Positions 20,408 to 30,600 of a DNA stretch of 64,000 nucleotides are shown here, piece by piece; within the stretch, counting starts at the first letter, position 1; each line of letters begins with the position of its first letter. Source of the DNA: Lachnospiraceae bacterium (GTDB taxonomy: Bacteria; Bacillota; Clostridia; Lachnospirales; Lachnospiraceae); assembly GCA_017517305.1 (NCBI GenBank), contig JAFWZV010000010.1, forward strand, positions 186,001-250,000, in the 5' to 3' direction. Both the position numbers and the translations under genes were made by a program. A model generated the notes under the pieces. The model was not told the DNA's origin. It saw only the letters and a list, made by a program, of their open reading frames with translations, and searched no databases.

Positions 20408-21463
20408 ATGTATAGCAAAGAACAGCTAATTAAATATCCTTATTTTGAGAAAATTCTTCAGGACAGAGATATTAGTACTGTTGTGGATTCTTTAACTGGG
20501 CTTATTTCTAGAAGCTATATTATAGGCTTTATTCATAATCTTATTGATAATAAGATTCCATTTACCCTTGCAATGGTTGATTTGGATAACTTTAAGTATA
20601 TTAATGATACACAGGGACATAAGATAGGTGATGCTGTTCTTTCTGGTTTTTCATCTGATTTGAAGAGATATTTGTCAGAGTATGGTATAGCAGGAAGGTT
20701 CGGAGGAGATGAGTTCTTAATCGTTAATTTTAGAGATTTAGATTATGACTCAGTGAAAGCATTTTATTCAGAAATGTATTCTAATTATAACGTTCTTCGT
20801 AAGAATATTGTCCTTGATACCTGTGAACCATTTGTTACTGGAACTATAGGAAGTGCTACATATCCTAAGGATGCTTCTGATTATGATTCCTTGTTCGAGC
20901 TTATAGATAAAACCTTATACAGAGGTAAAACAAAGGGTAGAAATTGTTATATAATTTATGTTGAGTCTAAACATAAGAATATACAGATTAAACAACTGGC
21001 AAGAAGAGGCCTAAGCGCAATCTTTAATGATTTAAGCATTAGATTTGATTCCAGTAATACCTTGATGGGTAAACTTGAGGGAATTATGGGTGTTATGTGT
21101 GATGACATGCGTATAAGTGGATTATTTTATCAGGGAACTGATAATATAATTAAAAAAGTTGGTAGTGATGAAACCTTTGGTACCATAGATGACTTGAATA
21201 AGATAGTTGTTAATAATATCTATTCAACTAATGAAATTCAGGAATTTATGGATAAGGCACCAGATTTATATAATTATTGTATAAGCCATGATATTTATTC
21301 TATTATTATAGTTAGAGTTGGAACAACTGAAGCAACCTATGGATATCTTATGTGTCTTGAGCCACATAGTCGTCGGATATGGCAGGATGATGAGGAGGCT
21401 ATGATGTTCTTTGTTGCCAGAACCTTAGGTGGATATATAATGATCACTGGAGAAAAGCTATAG
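20408..21463 (+). CDS. GGDEF-domain protein (probable diguanylate cyclase)
   Basis: 351 aa. ATG 20408 is chosen because GTGAGG lies just upstream and the paralogue at 63271 begins with the same MY(S/T)KEQL(I/L)KYPYFE sequence; an upstream in-frame GTG is not supported. The GGDEF motif is intact (residues 99-103, AGRFGGDEFLI), with DLDNFKYINDTQGHKIGD in the substrate-binding region. No RxxD inhibitory site is visible at the usual position before it. It should make cyclic di-GMP in the cytosol. Residues about 200-351 are a C-terminal extension, possibly a degenerate GAF-like sensor domain. No membrane helix. Confidence 0.9.
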   Translation: MYSKEQLIKYPYFEKILQDRDISTVVDSLTGLISRSYIIGFIHNLIDNKIPFTLAMVDLDNFKYINDTQGHKIGDAVLSGFSSDLKRYLSEYGIAGRFGGDEFLIVNFRDLDYDSVKAFYSEMYSNYNVLRKNIVLDTCEPFVTGTIGSATYPKDASDYDSLFELIDKTLYRGKTKGRNCYIIYVESKHKNIQIKQLARRGLSAIFNDLSIRFDSSNTLMGKLEGIMGVMCDDMRISGLFYQGTDNIIKKVGSDETFGTIDDLNKIVVNNIYSTNEIQEFMDKAPDLYNYCISHDIYSIIIVRVGTTEATYGYLMCLEPHSRRIWQDDEEAMMFFVARTLGGYIMITGEKL

Positions 21464-21487
21464 CTTTAGGATAATTGAAGTAAGTTT

Positions 21488-21523
21488 AAAATGCAGATTG
21501 TTGTTAAACGGTCTGCATTTTTA
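21488..21523 (+). terminator. Terminator after the first diguanylate cyclase gene
   Basis: AAAATGCAGA (from 21488) pairs with TCTGCATTTT (ending about 21521), followed by further T residues. The loop is short and A/T-rich. Confidence 0.8.
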
Positions 21524-21627
21524 ATTTTGCAACTAATGTATTATGGTTCGAAAAATATAGATAAAAATGGCTTTTTAGTGTACAATAGTTTTTAGTTTAT
21601 ACAGAATTAAAAAGGCAGGAAATTATT

Positions 21628-22839
21628 ATGAACAAGAAAGAAATTAATGAGATAAAGGGCTTATATGACACCATAGAGGAGTGTGGAATATCAAGACTTT
21701 GTGGTTGCTATGTGAATGGTGATAAGGAAAAGGTTAAAGTGTTTAATGAAAGCTTTCTTGATTTAGATGAGAAGGAACAGCATAAATATCTGGAGATATT
21801 TAGGAAAAATATGTCAGGTACACTTGGAAAGAATCTTATAGATTTGAGCTTCGTTAACCAGGAAAGTGATGACGAAGGCTTTGGAAAAGGTTTGCTTAAC
21901 TCACTGAAAAAGTCGGAGCTAAAGGATGATGTGTTATTAGATAGATTTTATGACAGTATTATCAATACATATAACCATGTAGGTAATTATTTGATTTTGC
22001 TAATATATCAGGCCTATGATGTGCCTGGTATTACTGATGATGAGATAGAGATGGAAGATGCTTCAGATGAAGTGTATAGCTATGTGCTGTGTAGCATCTG
22101 CCCTATGAAGCTTACTAAACCGGGTCTTGGATATGATGATAAATTAGAAATTATTCATTCATTAAAGCAAAGCTTTGGGGTGGAGCTTCCTGATACAGGT
22201 TTTATATTCCCAGCCTTTAATGATAGAAGCTCAGATGACACCCAGCTTCTGTATTACACTAGAAGAGCTGATGATCTTCAGGATAAGCTATTAGATGAAA
22301 TGCTTGCAGTATCTGCACCACTTCCTGCAAAGCATCAGAAGGATGGTTTTAATACATTTGTAGCAGAGGTGTTAGGTGAAGATTCCTCTATAGAGACAAT
22401 GATAGCCATGCAGGAAAACTTTACAGAGCTTATTAAAGAAAAAAAGGAGTTTTCTGACAGCCCAACTGTAGTATTGGATAAGGATACAGTTAGAGAGGTT
22501 TTCGTTAAGAGCGGTGTGGAAGAAAGTAAATTAGAGGTTTTTGACAAAAAGTTTGATCAACAGTTTGACATGGAGCAATATGCTAAGCGAAATCGTGTTT
22601 TGGTTGACGAGGAAGAAACACCAGAACCTGTGGTAGTTCCAAAGCTTAAGGTTGAGCAAACTATTTTAGCTGAGAATGTTTTACCTTCCAGAAATATTGA
22701 GGTTAAGGGTAAGGATTTACTTCTTAGAATTAATACAAAGCATATGGATATGATAGACACAAAGATTGAGGATGGAAAGAAGTATTTGGTTATAGAGCTA
22801 CCAGAGGATGCTAAGATAAATGGAGTTACTGTTTCATAG
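21628..22839 (+). CDS. DUF4317 family protein
   Basis: 403 aa. The N-terminal MNKKEINEIKGLYDTIEECGISRLCGCYVNGDKEKV is characteristic of DUF4317 proteins of Lachnospiraceae and related Clostridia. It is acidic, soluble and lacks signal peptide or transmembrane helices. No catalytic motif is recognised and no function is established for the family. AGGAAA precedes the ATG. The lipoprotein gene starts 10 bases past its stop, so the two are probably one transcript. Confidence 0.8.
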   Translation: MNKKEINEIKGLYDTIEECGISRLCGCYVNGDKEKVKVFNESFLDLDEKEQHKYLEIFRKNMSGTLGKNLIDLSFVNQESDDEGFGKGLLNSLKKSELKDDVLLDRFYDSIINTYNHVGNYLILLIYQAYDVPGITDDEIEMEDASDEVYSYVLCSICPMKLTKPGLGYDDKLEIIHSLKQSFGVELPDTGFIFPAFNDRSSDDTQLLYYTRRADDLQDKLLDEMLAVSAPLPAKHQKDGFNTFVAEVLGEDSSIETMIAMQENFTELIKEKKEFSDSPTVVLDKDTVREVFVKSGVEESKLEVFDKKFDQQFDMEQYAKRNRVLVDEEETPEPVVVPKLKVEQTILAENVLPSRNIEVKGKDLLLRINTKHMDMIDTKIEDGKKYLVIELPEDAKINGVTVS

Positions 22840-22849
22840 GAGATAATAT

Positions 22850-23557
22850 ATGAAGAGATTAAGTATTGCTATTAATGCATTGTTATGTCTTACATTAATA
22901 GGATGTAATAGTGATATGGGTGGAAGTGTTAATAGAAAACAATATGATGTTATAGATAATCAGCCGGTTATGGAGTGGGAAACCGTTGAACAAAATTCAG
23001 GAAGTAACCAGGAAGATTCTGATGCTACAACAGTTGAAGCTGGTGTAGGGGATAGTGAAGTCAATAATCATAATGACTCTGTTAATTCAGCTGATGCTAC
23101 GGATAAAGTATTCAAAGGAAAAACATATACATTTTACAAGTCTGATTATGAAAATTATACTGAAGGGCATTGGATAAGAGGAGTATATGATGATGAAATG
23201 TACGAAATTGATGCCAGTTATCATGGACTATTTGTAGGACAAGTTGTTACAATGTTCGGTGATGAAAGTGTAACCTATGATAATGAAACTTTAATATCCT
23301 ATGTAGTTGCTGCTGAGGATAGTTCAGGGGATGTAATTTATCTTGAGGTATATTATGGACCATCAGGACCTGCCATAGGAGGTAGTGATGGGGAAAATTA
23401 TGATAAAGCAGCTGAGGAGCTAGAACAAATAATAATTAATATTGAACCTATAGATTACGAATGTGTAAGTGTATATGAAGATGCTGGTATAACTATTAAA
23501 ATGGGTACGAAAAATGGCAAGGGTTATTATGAAACAGAGATGGACTGGGAAGAATAA
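22850..23557 (+). CDS. Putative lipoprotein of unknown function
   Basis: 235 aa. A short basic start, a hydrophobic stretch and the lipobox LIGC predict lipidation at Cys19 and anchoring on the outer face of the membrane. An Asn/Asp/Ser/Glu-rich linker (about residues 40-85) leads to a compact domain of roughly 150 residues rich in Tyr, Asp and Glu, including FYKSDYENYTEGHW. I do not recognise the domain. ATG follows AGGAG with 7-8 bases spacing. It sits directly after the DUF4317 gene. Confidence 0.7.
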   Translation: MKRLSIAINALLCLTLIGCNSDMGGSVNRKQYDVIDNQPVMEWETVEQNSGSNQEDSDATTVEAGVGDSEVNNHNDSVNSADATDKVFKGKTYTFYKSDYENYTEGHWIRGVYDDEMYEIDASYHGLFVGQVVTMFGDESVTYDNETLISYVVAAEDSSGDVIYLEVYYGPSGPAIGGSDGENYDKAAEELEQIIINIEPIDYECVSVYEDAGITIKMGTKNGKGYYETEMDWEE

Positions 23558-23604
23558 AAAATTTTTAAATAATACACTATTGTGTAGTAAGTTGTATTTG
23601 ACTA

Positions 23605-23613
23605 TGGTATAAT
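23605..23613 (+). promoter_or_regulatory. Extended -10 element before the chemoreceptor gene
   Basis: TGGTATAAT (23605-23613) has the TGn extension and a perfect -10 hexamer, 65 bases upstream of the MCP start. No good -35 is seen, which is tolerated for extended -10 promoters. Confidence 0.55.
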
Positions 23614-23677
23614 TAAATGGTTGAATAGTTTAATATTATACATTTATAGAATGAAATTAATACAAGGGGGTAACTAG

Positions 23678-25393
23678 ATGAAGGTACGTAAGATTAGTAT
23701 ATTTAATCAGCTGTTTATATGGCTTGCAGTTTTGTTACTTTTGGGTAATGGAATTCTTGGAGTAGTGGCATATAGACACTCTGAGGATACCTTGCTTGAA
23801 CAGATTCAGGGTAATGTTGAAAATATAGCATCAAGCTCCGCAGCACACGTAGACGGTGATTTATTAGCAGGAATCGAGGTAGGAGATGAAGGTACAGATG
23901 AGTATAATCAGATTATAGATCAGCTTGCATTATTTAGAGATAATGCAGAGCTTGAGTACATATATACACTTCGTCAATTGGATGATGGTATGGTTGTATT
24001 TGTAGTAGATTCAGATCCGGAAGAGCCTGCAGCTATAGGCGATGAGTGTGAGATGACAGATGGTTTGGAGAAGGCATTTGCTGAAGGAGAAACCTTTGCT
24101 GATGAGGAGCCATTTACTGATGAGTGGGGTACTCATGTATCAGCATATGCGCCTATATTTGATATTAACGGTAATATAGTTGGTGCAGTTGGTGTTGATA
24201 TAAGTGCTAACTGGGTAGAGGAGCAGACTTCTAACCTAAGAAATATGGTTATTATGGTATGTGTTATTACTTACATTGTAAGCCTTCTTATTCTTGGACT
24301 TATTATGATGAAGTTTAAGAAGAGTATGAATAAGCTTAATGATAAGGTTCTTGAGCTTGCTAGTGGCTCAGGAGATTTAACTAAGGAGATAGATATTCAC
24401 ACAGGTGATGAGCTTGAGGTTATCGCTGGTAATATGAATTCCTTTATCAGACAGATTCGTGGACTGGTTAGCGAGGTAGCTCAGTCAACTACAGATATAG
24501 TGACCTCAGGAGAAGAACTTAATTCTACTGTCAACGAGAATTCTAAGATTATGCTTGATATGAATCAGGAGATAGAGGGAATTAGTGCAAATATGGAAAA
24601 TAGTGCACAGGCCAGTGTACAGCTTTCAGAAAGCTTAGCACAAAGTGCAGAGGATATAGCTGCGTTTGCACAGCAAGTTAATGAAATAACTGCTATGGTT
24701 AAGGAAGCTAATAGAAGTGCACAAGAAAATGCAGGAATGGCAAAGAAGAATCGTGAGAATGCTCTTGAATCCATAGATGAAATTAGCACAAGAATGAGAA
24801 AAACCAGCTTAGAGGCACAGCAGATTGAGCAGGTTAAGAAGATTGCTGACGAGATAGGTGAGATTGCATCTCAGACAAGTATGCTTAGTCTTAATGCTCA
24901 GATTGAGGCAGCGAGAGCCGGTGAGCAGGGTAAGGGCTTTGCGGTAGTTGCAACTGAGGTTGGTAGTCTTAGTCAGGATATTGATAGAGCTGTAACAGAG
25001 ATTAATGAGATAAACTCTGTTGTTGTGGCGGCTATAGAGAATCTGATTATAGCTGTTGAGGAGATGATTAGCTTTATCTCTGTAAATGTTGTAAATGATT
25101 ACGACGCATTCGCTAACCTTGGTGAGGAATATGGTGATACAACCAGTGCTATTGGTAAGCAGATGTCACGTATAGAGGCTCAAAGTGAGGAAATTTCAGC
25201 TAATATAGCTGATATAAATGAAAAGGTTCAGGAGATTACATCTACTGTTACTGAGACAGCACAGTGTGCTAATGATTTGGCAAATGCAACAAGTGCAATA
25301 TCAGATAGTATGGAGCATCTTAATGCTACATCAGAGAGAAATGCGGCTCATACAGAAAGTCTTAATGGACAGCTTAGCAGATATTTGTTCTAG
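23678..25393 (+). CDS. Methyl-accepting chemotaxis protein
   Basis: 571 aa. An N-terminal membrane helix (about residues 10-30) is followed by an extracellular Cache-like sensor ([23 protein letters not shown] start, then [18 protein letters not shown]). A second helix ([22 protein letters not shown], about 190-212) and a HAMP domain ([27 protein letters not shown]) follow. The cytoplasmic coiled coil carries the conserved tip [25 protein letters not shown] that contacts CheA/CheW. It senses an extracellular small molecule, identity unknown. No other chemotaxis gene is in the window. A strong RBS (AAGGGGG) and its own promoter and terminator make it monocistronic. Confidence 0.93.
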   Translation: MKVRKISIFNQLFIWLAVLLLLGNGILGVVAYRHSEDTLLEQIQGNVENIASSSAAHVDGDLLAGIEVGDEGTDEYNQIIDQLALFRDNAELEYIYTLRQLDDGMVVFVVDSDPEEPAAIGDECEMTDGLEKAFAEGETFADEEPFTDEWGTHVSAYAPIFDINGNIVGAVGVDISANWVEEQTSNLRNMVIMVCVITYIVSLLILGLIMMKFKKSMNKLNDKVLELASGSGDLTKEIDIHTGDELEVIAGNMNSFIRQIRGLVSEVAQSTTDIVTSGEELNSTVNENSKIMLDMNQEIEGISANMENSAQASVQLSESLAQSAEDIAAFAQQVNEITAMVKEANRSAQENAGMAKKNRENALESIDEISTRMRKTSLEAQQIEQVKKIADEIGEIASQTSMLSLNAQIEAARAGEQGKGFAVVATEVGSLSQDIDRAVTEINEINSVVVAAIENLIIAVEEMISFISVNVVNDYDAFANLGEEYGDTTSAIGKQMSRIEAQSEEISANIADINEKVQEITSTVTETAQCANDLANATSAISDSMEHLNATSERNAAHTESLNGQLSRYLF

Positions 25394-25425
25394 AAGATAT
25401 TGTTTTAAAACATATAATTATATTT

Positions 25426-25458
25426 AAGAGACATATGGTTTTCCTTATGTCTCTTTTT
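25426..25458 (+). terminator. Terminator after the chemoreceptor gene
   Basis: AAGAGACATA (25426-25435) pairs with TATGTCTCTT (25446-25455), and the T-run continues to 25458. Confidence 0.85.
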
Positions 25459-25464
25459 GTGTTT

Positions 25465-25538
25465 ACAATGAGCCAAGTGGATTCGAGCGTCCACGAAAAT
25501 CCATTTGGCGAATGTCCATCGCTGAGTATACATTGTGT
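25465..25538. repeat. Intergenic hairpin of the GCGAA type
   Basis: ACAATG and CCAAGTGGATT on the left face AATCCATTTGG (one G-T wobble) and CATTGT on the right. The arms contain GGATTCGAGCG and GGCGAATG, echoing the GCGAAG-bearing hairpins elsewhere in the window. It lies just past a conventional terminator, so termination is not its obvious role. Confidence 0.5.
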
Positions 25539-25550
25539 GTGATGTGAGTA

Positions 25551-25583
25551 TTGACAAATTTTAATAATGTATTATACTAGTAT
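25551..25583 (+). promoter_or_regulatory. Promoter and palindromic site before HTH regulator
   Basis: TTGACA (25551-25556) and TATACT (25573-25578) have a 16-base spacer. The 10-bp palindrome ATACTAGTAT (25574-25583) overlaps the -10. Autoregulation by the downstream HTH protein is a reasonable inference. Confidence 0.6.
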
Positions 25584-25612
25584 CAAAAGTGAGAATAGTA
25601 GAGGAGTACATT

Positions 25613-26134
25613 ATGGATAAAAAGCTAAAGGTTTTAACAGATCCTGTATCTAATAAGATAATTCAGTTAATAAGAGTCAAGGGTGAGATGACAGTAGCAG
25701 AGATTATTGCAGAGAATACAGGAATTCCAAGAGCAACAATTTATAGGCGAATAGAGAAGATGGTTGAAGTTGGAGCTATTCATGTGGTATCAACCAACAC
25801 TGTTAGAGGGCAGGTGGAGAAGGTTTATGCCATAAAGGATATATTTGTCCATGGTTCACCCTCTAATGAAGATAATTTGAAGCTTACCACTATGAGCCTT
25901 ATGAGTATATTAGGACAGTATGAAGCTTATTTTCAAAGTGATGATGCGGATGTTAATAGGGATAAGCTATTTATGGTGAATTACTGCATATCCCTTAATG
26001 ATAAGGATTTTTCTGCAATGCTAGGAGAAATGAATAAAATAGTTGATAAGTATCAGAAGAAGCAAGGAAATGAAGATGCAAGGATAAGGAGCTTGTATCT
26101 GTTATCAGCACCGGGAGGAGAAAAGAATGAATAA
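25613..26134 (+). CDS. Winged-helix transcriptional regulator (ArsR-like HTH)
   Basis: 173 aa from ATG 25613, which has GAGGAG six bases upstream; an earlier in-frame GTG at 25589 has no binding site. The N-terminal half is a winged helix-turn-helix: LTDPVSNKIIQLIRVKGEMTVAEIIAENTGIPRATIYRRIEKMVEVGAI. The C-terminal part is helical and may bind a ligand or dimerise. The coding sequence overlaps the hydrolase gene by 8 bases, so translation is coupled and the hydrolase is likely its co-regulated partner. Ligand and targets unknown. Confidence 0.85.
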   Translation: MDKKLKVLTDPVSNKIIQLIRVKGEMTVAEIIAENTGIPRATIYRRIEKMVEVGAIHVVSTNTVRGQVEKVYAIKDIFVHGSPSNEDNLKLTTMSLMSILGQYEAYFQSDDADVNRDKLFMVNYCISLNDKDFSAMLGEMNKIVDKYQKKQGNEDARIRSLYLLSAPGGEKNE

Positions 26135-27122
26135 AAAGGAAAAGCAAAAGATATTATATCCAGATTATCCAAATGGAATCTATAAATATGAGTATGTAGA
26201 GATTAATGGAATTAAGCAATATATTCAAATAAGAGGAAAGGATAAGAAGAATCCTCTTATATTGTTTGTACATGGTGGTCCGGGTGGCTCCACAGCAGGT
26301 ATGGCCCACATATTAATGGGAAGCTGGGAGGATAAATTTACAGTAGTTAACTGGGACCAAAGAAATACTTGTAAGACTTTACTTGCCAACAAGGATAGAG
26401 TGGATGAGATTGGTAAAACAGGAACTATGTCTGATTATATTAAGGATATAGATGAGATAATTGGGTATCTTCATACAGTGTATGAGTTTGATAAGATAAT
26501 TCTTATGGGCTTTTCCTGGGGGACAGTTATTAGCTCAGAATATTCTAAGCTTCATCCTGAAAATGTATCAATGTATATAGGAGTTGGTCAGCTTATTAAT
26601 TATGTTGAGGGATTTCAGGTTGTATGTGAACAGCTTATGGAAAGAGCAAAGGCTAACTGTAACAAGAAGGATATAATTAAGATTGAGAAAATAATAGAAA
26701 ACATACCTGAGGATGGAAAAGCTTCAGTAGAGTGGCTAAAGCAGATAAGACAATTTTCTGCATTGGGAATGAAATACATATCCCAAAATACAAAAATGTA
26801 TTCTCCTAAGGACTTTTATAACTCCCCATTGCTTGATAGGGCATCTAGAAAAACTTGGTTTAAACAGGATCCGAAAATGCATGAGGGTTCATTTAAGACA
26901 ATGTTTAACTATGATTTTAGGGATAATATGATATTTCCAGTTCCTGCCATCTTTATCACAGGAGAAGAGGATACTGCCTGCCCACACAGCTTGCTTAAAG
27001 GCTTAATTGACAGCATAGAAGCCCCAAGAAAGGAATTATATATAGTAAGTAAAGCAGGACATAATTGCTATTATGATAATGCCGAAGAGTTCTTGAGGAT
27101 TTTAGTTGATGTGACAAGCTAA
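26127..27122 (+). CDS. Alpha/beta hydrolase, proline iminopeptidase-like
   Basis: 331 aa. The oxyanion signature HGGPGG (residues 49-54), WDQRN, nucleophile elbow MGFSWGT (Ser130), an acid in GEEDTACP (probably Asp282) and the final AGHN histidine (His312) make a complete catalytic triad. The HGGPG/DQRG-like context resembles prolyl aminopeptidases, although peptide specificity is not assured and an esterase is possible. No signal peptide: cytosolic. AGGAG lies 7-8 bases before the ATG, inside the regulator gene. Confidence 0.85.
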   Translation: MNKKEKQKILYPDYPNGIYKYEYVEINGIKQYIQIRGKDKKNPLILFVHGGPGGSTAGMAHILMGSWEDKFTVVNWDQRNTCKTLLANKDRVDEIGKTGTMSDYIKDIDEIIGYLHTVYEFDKIILMGFSWGTVISSEYSKLHPENVSMYIGVGQLINYVEGFQVVCEQLMERAKANCNKKDIIKIEKIIENIPEDGKASVEWLKQIRQFSALGMKYISQNTKMYSPKDFYNSPLLDRASRKTWFKQDPKMHEGSFKTMFNYDFRDNMIFPVPAIFITGEEDTACPHSLLKGLIDSIEAPRKELYIVSKAGHNCYYDNAEEFLRILVDVTS

Positions 27123-27132
27123 ATATTCATAC

Positions 27133-27175
27133 ATAATGAGTAGGTTATACTGATTAGATATAATCTACTCATTAT
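27133..27175 (+). terminator. Terminator between hydrolase and blaI-like gene
   Basis: A 17-bp imperfect stem (27133-27149 with 27159-27175, one G-T pair) around a 9-base loop. It ends just before the -35 of the next promoter. Confidence 0.75.
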
Positions 27176-27177
27176 TA

Positions 27178-27229
27178 TTGACATCGTTGTCTATAGGTGA
27201 TAGACTATAAATGTCTACTTGGAATAGAC
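27178..27229 (+). promoter_or_regulatory. Promoter with two BlaI-type operators
   Basis: TTGACA (27178-27183) and a weaker TAGACT (27201-27206) are 17 bases apart. Two dyads share GTCTA/TAGAC arms: 27189-27205 (GTCTAT-n5-ATAGAC) and 27213-27229 (GTCTA-n7-TAGAC). Their centres are 24 bases apart. The first lies mainly in the promoter spacer and the second near the expected start of transcription. BlaI/MecI repressors are known to bind paired dyads in such positions. Confidence 0.75.
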
Positions 27230-27307
27230 AGCGTTACATAAACGACATAGAAAATAAACGATTATTAATTAGCACATAACTAGATTAACTAATTAGGAGA
27301 AAACAAT

Positions 27308-27658
27308 ATGGATTATTCGCTTGGAGTAATAGAAACAAAATTTGCAAACCTAATATGGGACAATGCACCACTTAAGACTAGCCAACTGATTAAGCTTGCT
27401 GAGGATAGCTTAGGATGGAAGAGGACAACCACGTATACTGTTCTTAAAAAGCTTAGCGATAGAGGACTGTTTGTAAACGAGGATGGAACAGTAAAGGTTA
27501 TTATAAACAAGGAAGAGTTTTATGCCAGACAGAGTGAAAGCTATGTGGAGCAGTCCTTCGGAGGGTCCTTGCCAGGATTTTTGGCTGCATTTTCCTCTAG
27601 AAGAAAGCTAAGTGATAAGGAAATTGCGGAGATTAAGAAAATTATTGATGAGAATTAA
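27308..27658 (+). CDS. BlaI/MecI-family transcriptional repressor
   Basis: 116 aa, normal for the family. A winged helix lies at the N-terminus (LGVIETKFANLIWDNAPLKTSQLIKLAEDSLGWKRTTTYTVLKKLSDRGLF), with a helical dimerisation tail ending DKEIAEIKKIIDEN. It should repress its own promoter through the GTCTA dyads and be inactivated by proteolysis when the adjacent M56 sensor is activated, as known for BlaI/BlaR1. No beta-lactamase gene is nearby, so the inducer may not be a beta-lactam. The M56 gene follows 30 bases downstream. Confidence 0.92.
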   Translation: MDYSLGVIETKFANLIWDNAPLKTSQLIKLAEDSLGWKRTTTYTVLKKLSDRGLFVNEDGTVKVIINKEEFYARQSESYVEQSFGGSLPGFLAAFSSRRKLSDKEIAEIKKIIDEN

Positions 27659-27688
27659 TATAAAAACTATAGGAAGGGGGATTAAGCT

Positions 27689-30600
27689 ATGGAAGGGTTG
27701 ATTCTTAAGCTTATTACCATGAGTCTTCAGGCTACAATTGCTATTGGAGCAGTTGTGCTGGTTAGATATATATTTGGATTACTTAAAATACCTAAGAAAT
27801 ATGCTTATGTGTTATGGATTATTCCATTTATCAGGCTTTGTATGCCATTTGCTATAGAAAGTCAGCTTAGTATTATGCCGGAAAGCTTTAGCTTTATGGA
27901 AAGGGAAGCTGAAGAAAATAGTGATGTCAAAAGTGTTGATAATAATGATATAAATGGTAATGGTTATACAAATGATTATGAACTTCAATATTATCATAAT
28001 GCCAATGAAAGTGATGGATTACAGTATAGTGATGAATATTATGAAGAATATAATTGTATTTTGGAAAGTAATGGATTAAGCGGAGAAGTTGATTATTCTG
28101 AGGCCACTAATAATCAGTCCAATAATGGTAGTGATTCGACAACTATAATTACATATGATACACATCCTGAATACACACCTAATTCATCCAATGCATATAA
28201 ACTGGAGAGTAAGGAAAAAGCATCTACATACCCATCATGGACTAAGCTTGCCTGTATAATATGGTATATAGGTGTTGCTGGATTTATAATATATAGTTAT
28301 ATAGCTTATATTAGACTTAAGAAAAGGCTGGAAGCCAAGGTTTTGCTAAAGTCCAATGTATATCTGTCGGATAATATTGACACAGGCTTTGTAATTGGTG
28401 CATTTAAACCTTATATATGCATTCCATCTGACCTTGATGAGGATAAGCAGGAATATGTTATAGCCCATGAAAGCTATCATATTAAGAGACGAGATTACAT
28501 AGCAAAGACCATATATTTTATAGTAACTGTGGTTCATTGGTTTAATCCCTTTGTGTGGCTTGCATATTTTATGATGGAAAGGGATATGGAAATGTCCTGT
28601 GACGAGGCAGTACTGTATCAGATTGGCATGGATAGTAAAAAGGCTTATGCTACTACATTGCTTCATATGGCAACAGATAGAAGAAACCTTATAAGTATGC
28701 CTATTGCATTTGGAGAGGGTAGTACTAAGGGAAGAATTAAGAATATTATGAAGTTTAAAAAGCCTGTTGTTATAGCTGTGGTTGTTGCTCTAGTAGGAAT
28801 TATTGTACTTGCCGTATTATTGCTGACTAATCCTAGTAATAAGGATGAAGATGCTAGCGATGATAAGTTAGATGGTGTTGCAACTGAAATGGATGCTGAT
28901 ATGTCGACTAGTACAGATGGTAAGCTTAGTACATCTACAGATGCTGATTCAAATTTGAATAGTGATGACAGTAATTCAGATACTACCCAGGTAGATGATG
29001 AAGATATAAAATTAAAGCCAGGCCGATATGTATATGTGCCAGAGGACGACACCCTTGATGGAGCACTTAATTATGCGCCTTATGTAGTTATTAATACATT
29101 TACTAATGATATTACTATTGCAAGCACTTCTTGGACCTATCTTTTACATTACGGAAAATATTTCAGACAGGATAACCAGCTATCTACTTGGGTTGGTGGA
29201 GATATGAATTATTATTTTACCTTTGAGGATGGTAAGCTAATATATAATTCTGATTCCTTCGAGATAAAGTATGTAAAGCCAGATGGTGATGTGGTTTACA
29301 CTGTACCTACAGGTGGAGAGTTTATTTTCCTGCCAGAAAGCGACTTTGATATGGCAAATCTTTATGATGGATATTCTCACGAGACATTTGATAAGGAATA
29401 TGAGGTTGCTGTAGAAATTGATATAATCAATCCGGATTTAACTGATATAGGGGGAATTGGTGCAGATGTACCTATGTTAGATTATGCTGATATGAAATTC
29501 GTAATATTCCATGACTATAGAGGTTTATATGTTTATGATAGAATTGCAGGTGGCATAAGAGGTGCGGTTAATCTAGAGTCCATAGGAATGAATTATACAC
29601 AGGGAGATAATGCCTGCTTTGTATCTGTGGGAAATAATGGATACAGGGTATATCTTAAAACTATGAGTAGTGATATAGCATATGTATATGATGTACAGTA
29701 TAATCAGCTATTTCAGGTGAACAAAGCCTATGTGGAATCTCAGGAATCTAGCACTCCAAGCTTAATTACAGACGAACTGTTCGGTGATGACTTCACAACC
29801 TGGCAGTCTTATAATTGTATGGAAGTATATGACGGAAATACAACCTATTACGGATATTTAACCTCGGCTTCAGGTTTATGGGAGGATATGACCTTTGTGG
29901 AAAGGTCAAAGGATACAGATGCAGTAAGGCGTTTTAATCTGGTAAGAGATTACAAGGATATGCTTGAAGGAACAGAAAGGGATGCCAGACTTGAGACCAT
30001 AAAGGGAGTAAGAGCTACTGAGATTGAAGTTGAGAAAATAGAAAATAAACTTAGTGATTCGGATTATACATTATATGATGATATCCTAGAGATGCATAGA
30101 ATTGCCAAGGAACAGTCCTGGGATAGAGATACCATGGAAGAAAATGGACTTGCTTCAGGCAGTAATGGTGGAGTATATAGTGGTTATTCTTATTTGGATA
30201 TTACAGGTGATGGTGTGGATGAACTTATATTTGGATATACTTCCGAGAATGCAAGTATTATTTTAGCTGCGTATTCCATTAAAGATAGTAAGGTCAATAT
30301 AATTCTTTCAGGTCATGAAAGATCATACTATAACTTGTGTGAGGATAATGTAATAAGGCATCACTGGTCAAATAGTGCTTGGAATAGTGGAACACAGTAT
30401 TTCTATATTGGTGCAGATGGTCTTATTACTTATCTGGAAGGTATAGTTTTAGATGGAAAATATAGTGGTAAACATCTATGGTATTACAGTACAGAATATG
30501 GAAATTGCTATTCATATGAATGTAAGCCGGTAACACATGAATATGCTATGGATATTCTGGATGTATATAATACTGTTAATATTGATTTTACATACCTTGA

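Noticed and set aside
28663..29052. 129-residue minus-strand frame in the M56 gene
   Set aside because: Ser/Thr/Ile-rich shadow of the Asp/Ala codons of the linker and membrane helix.
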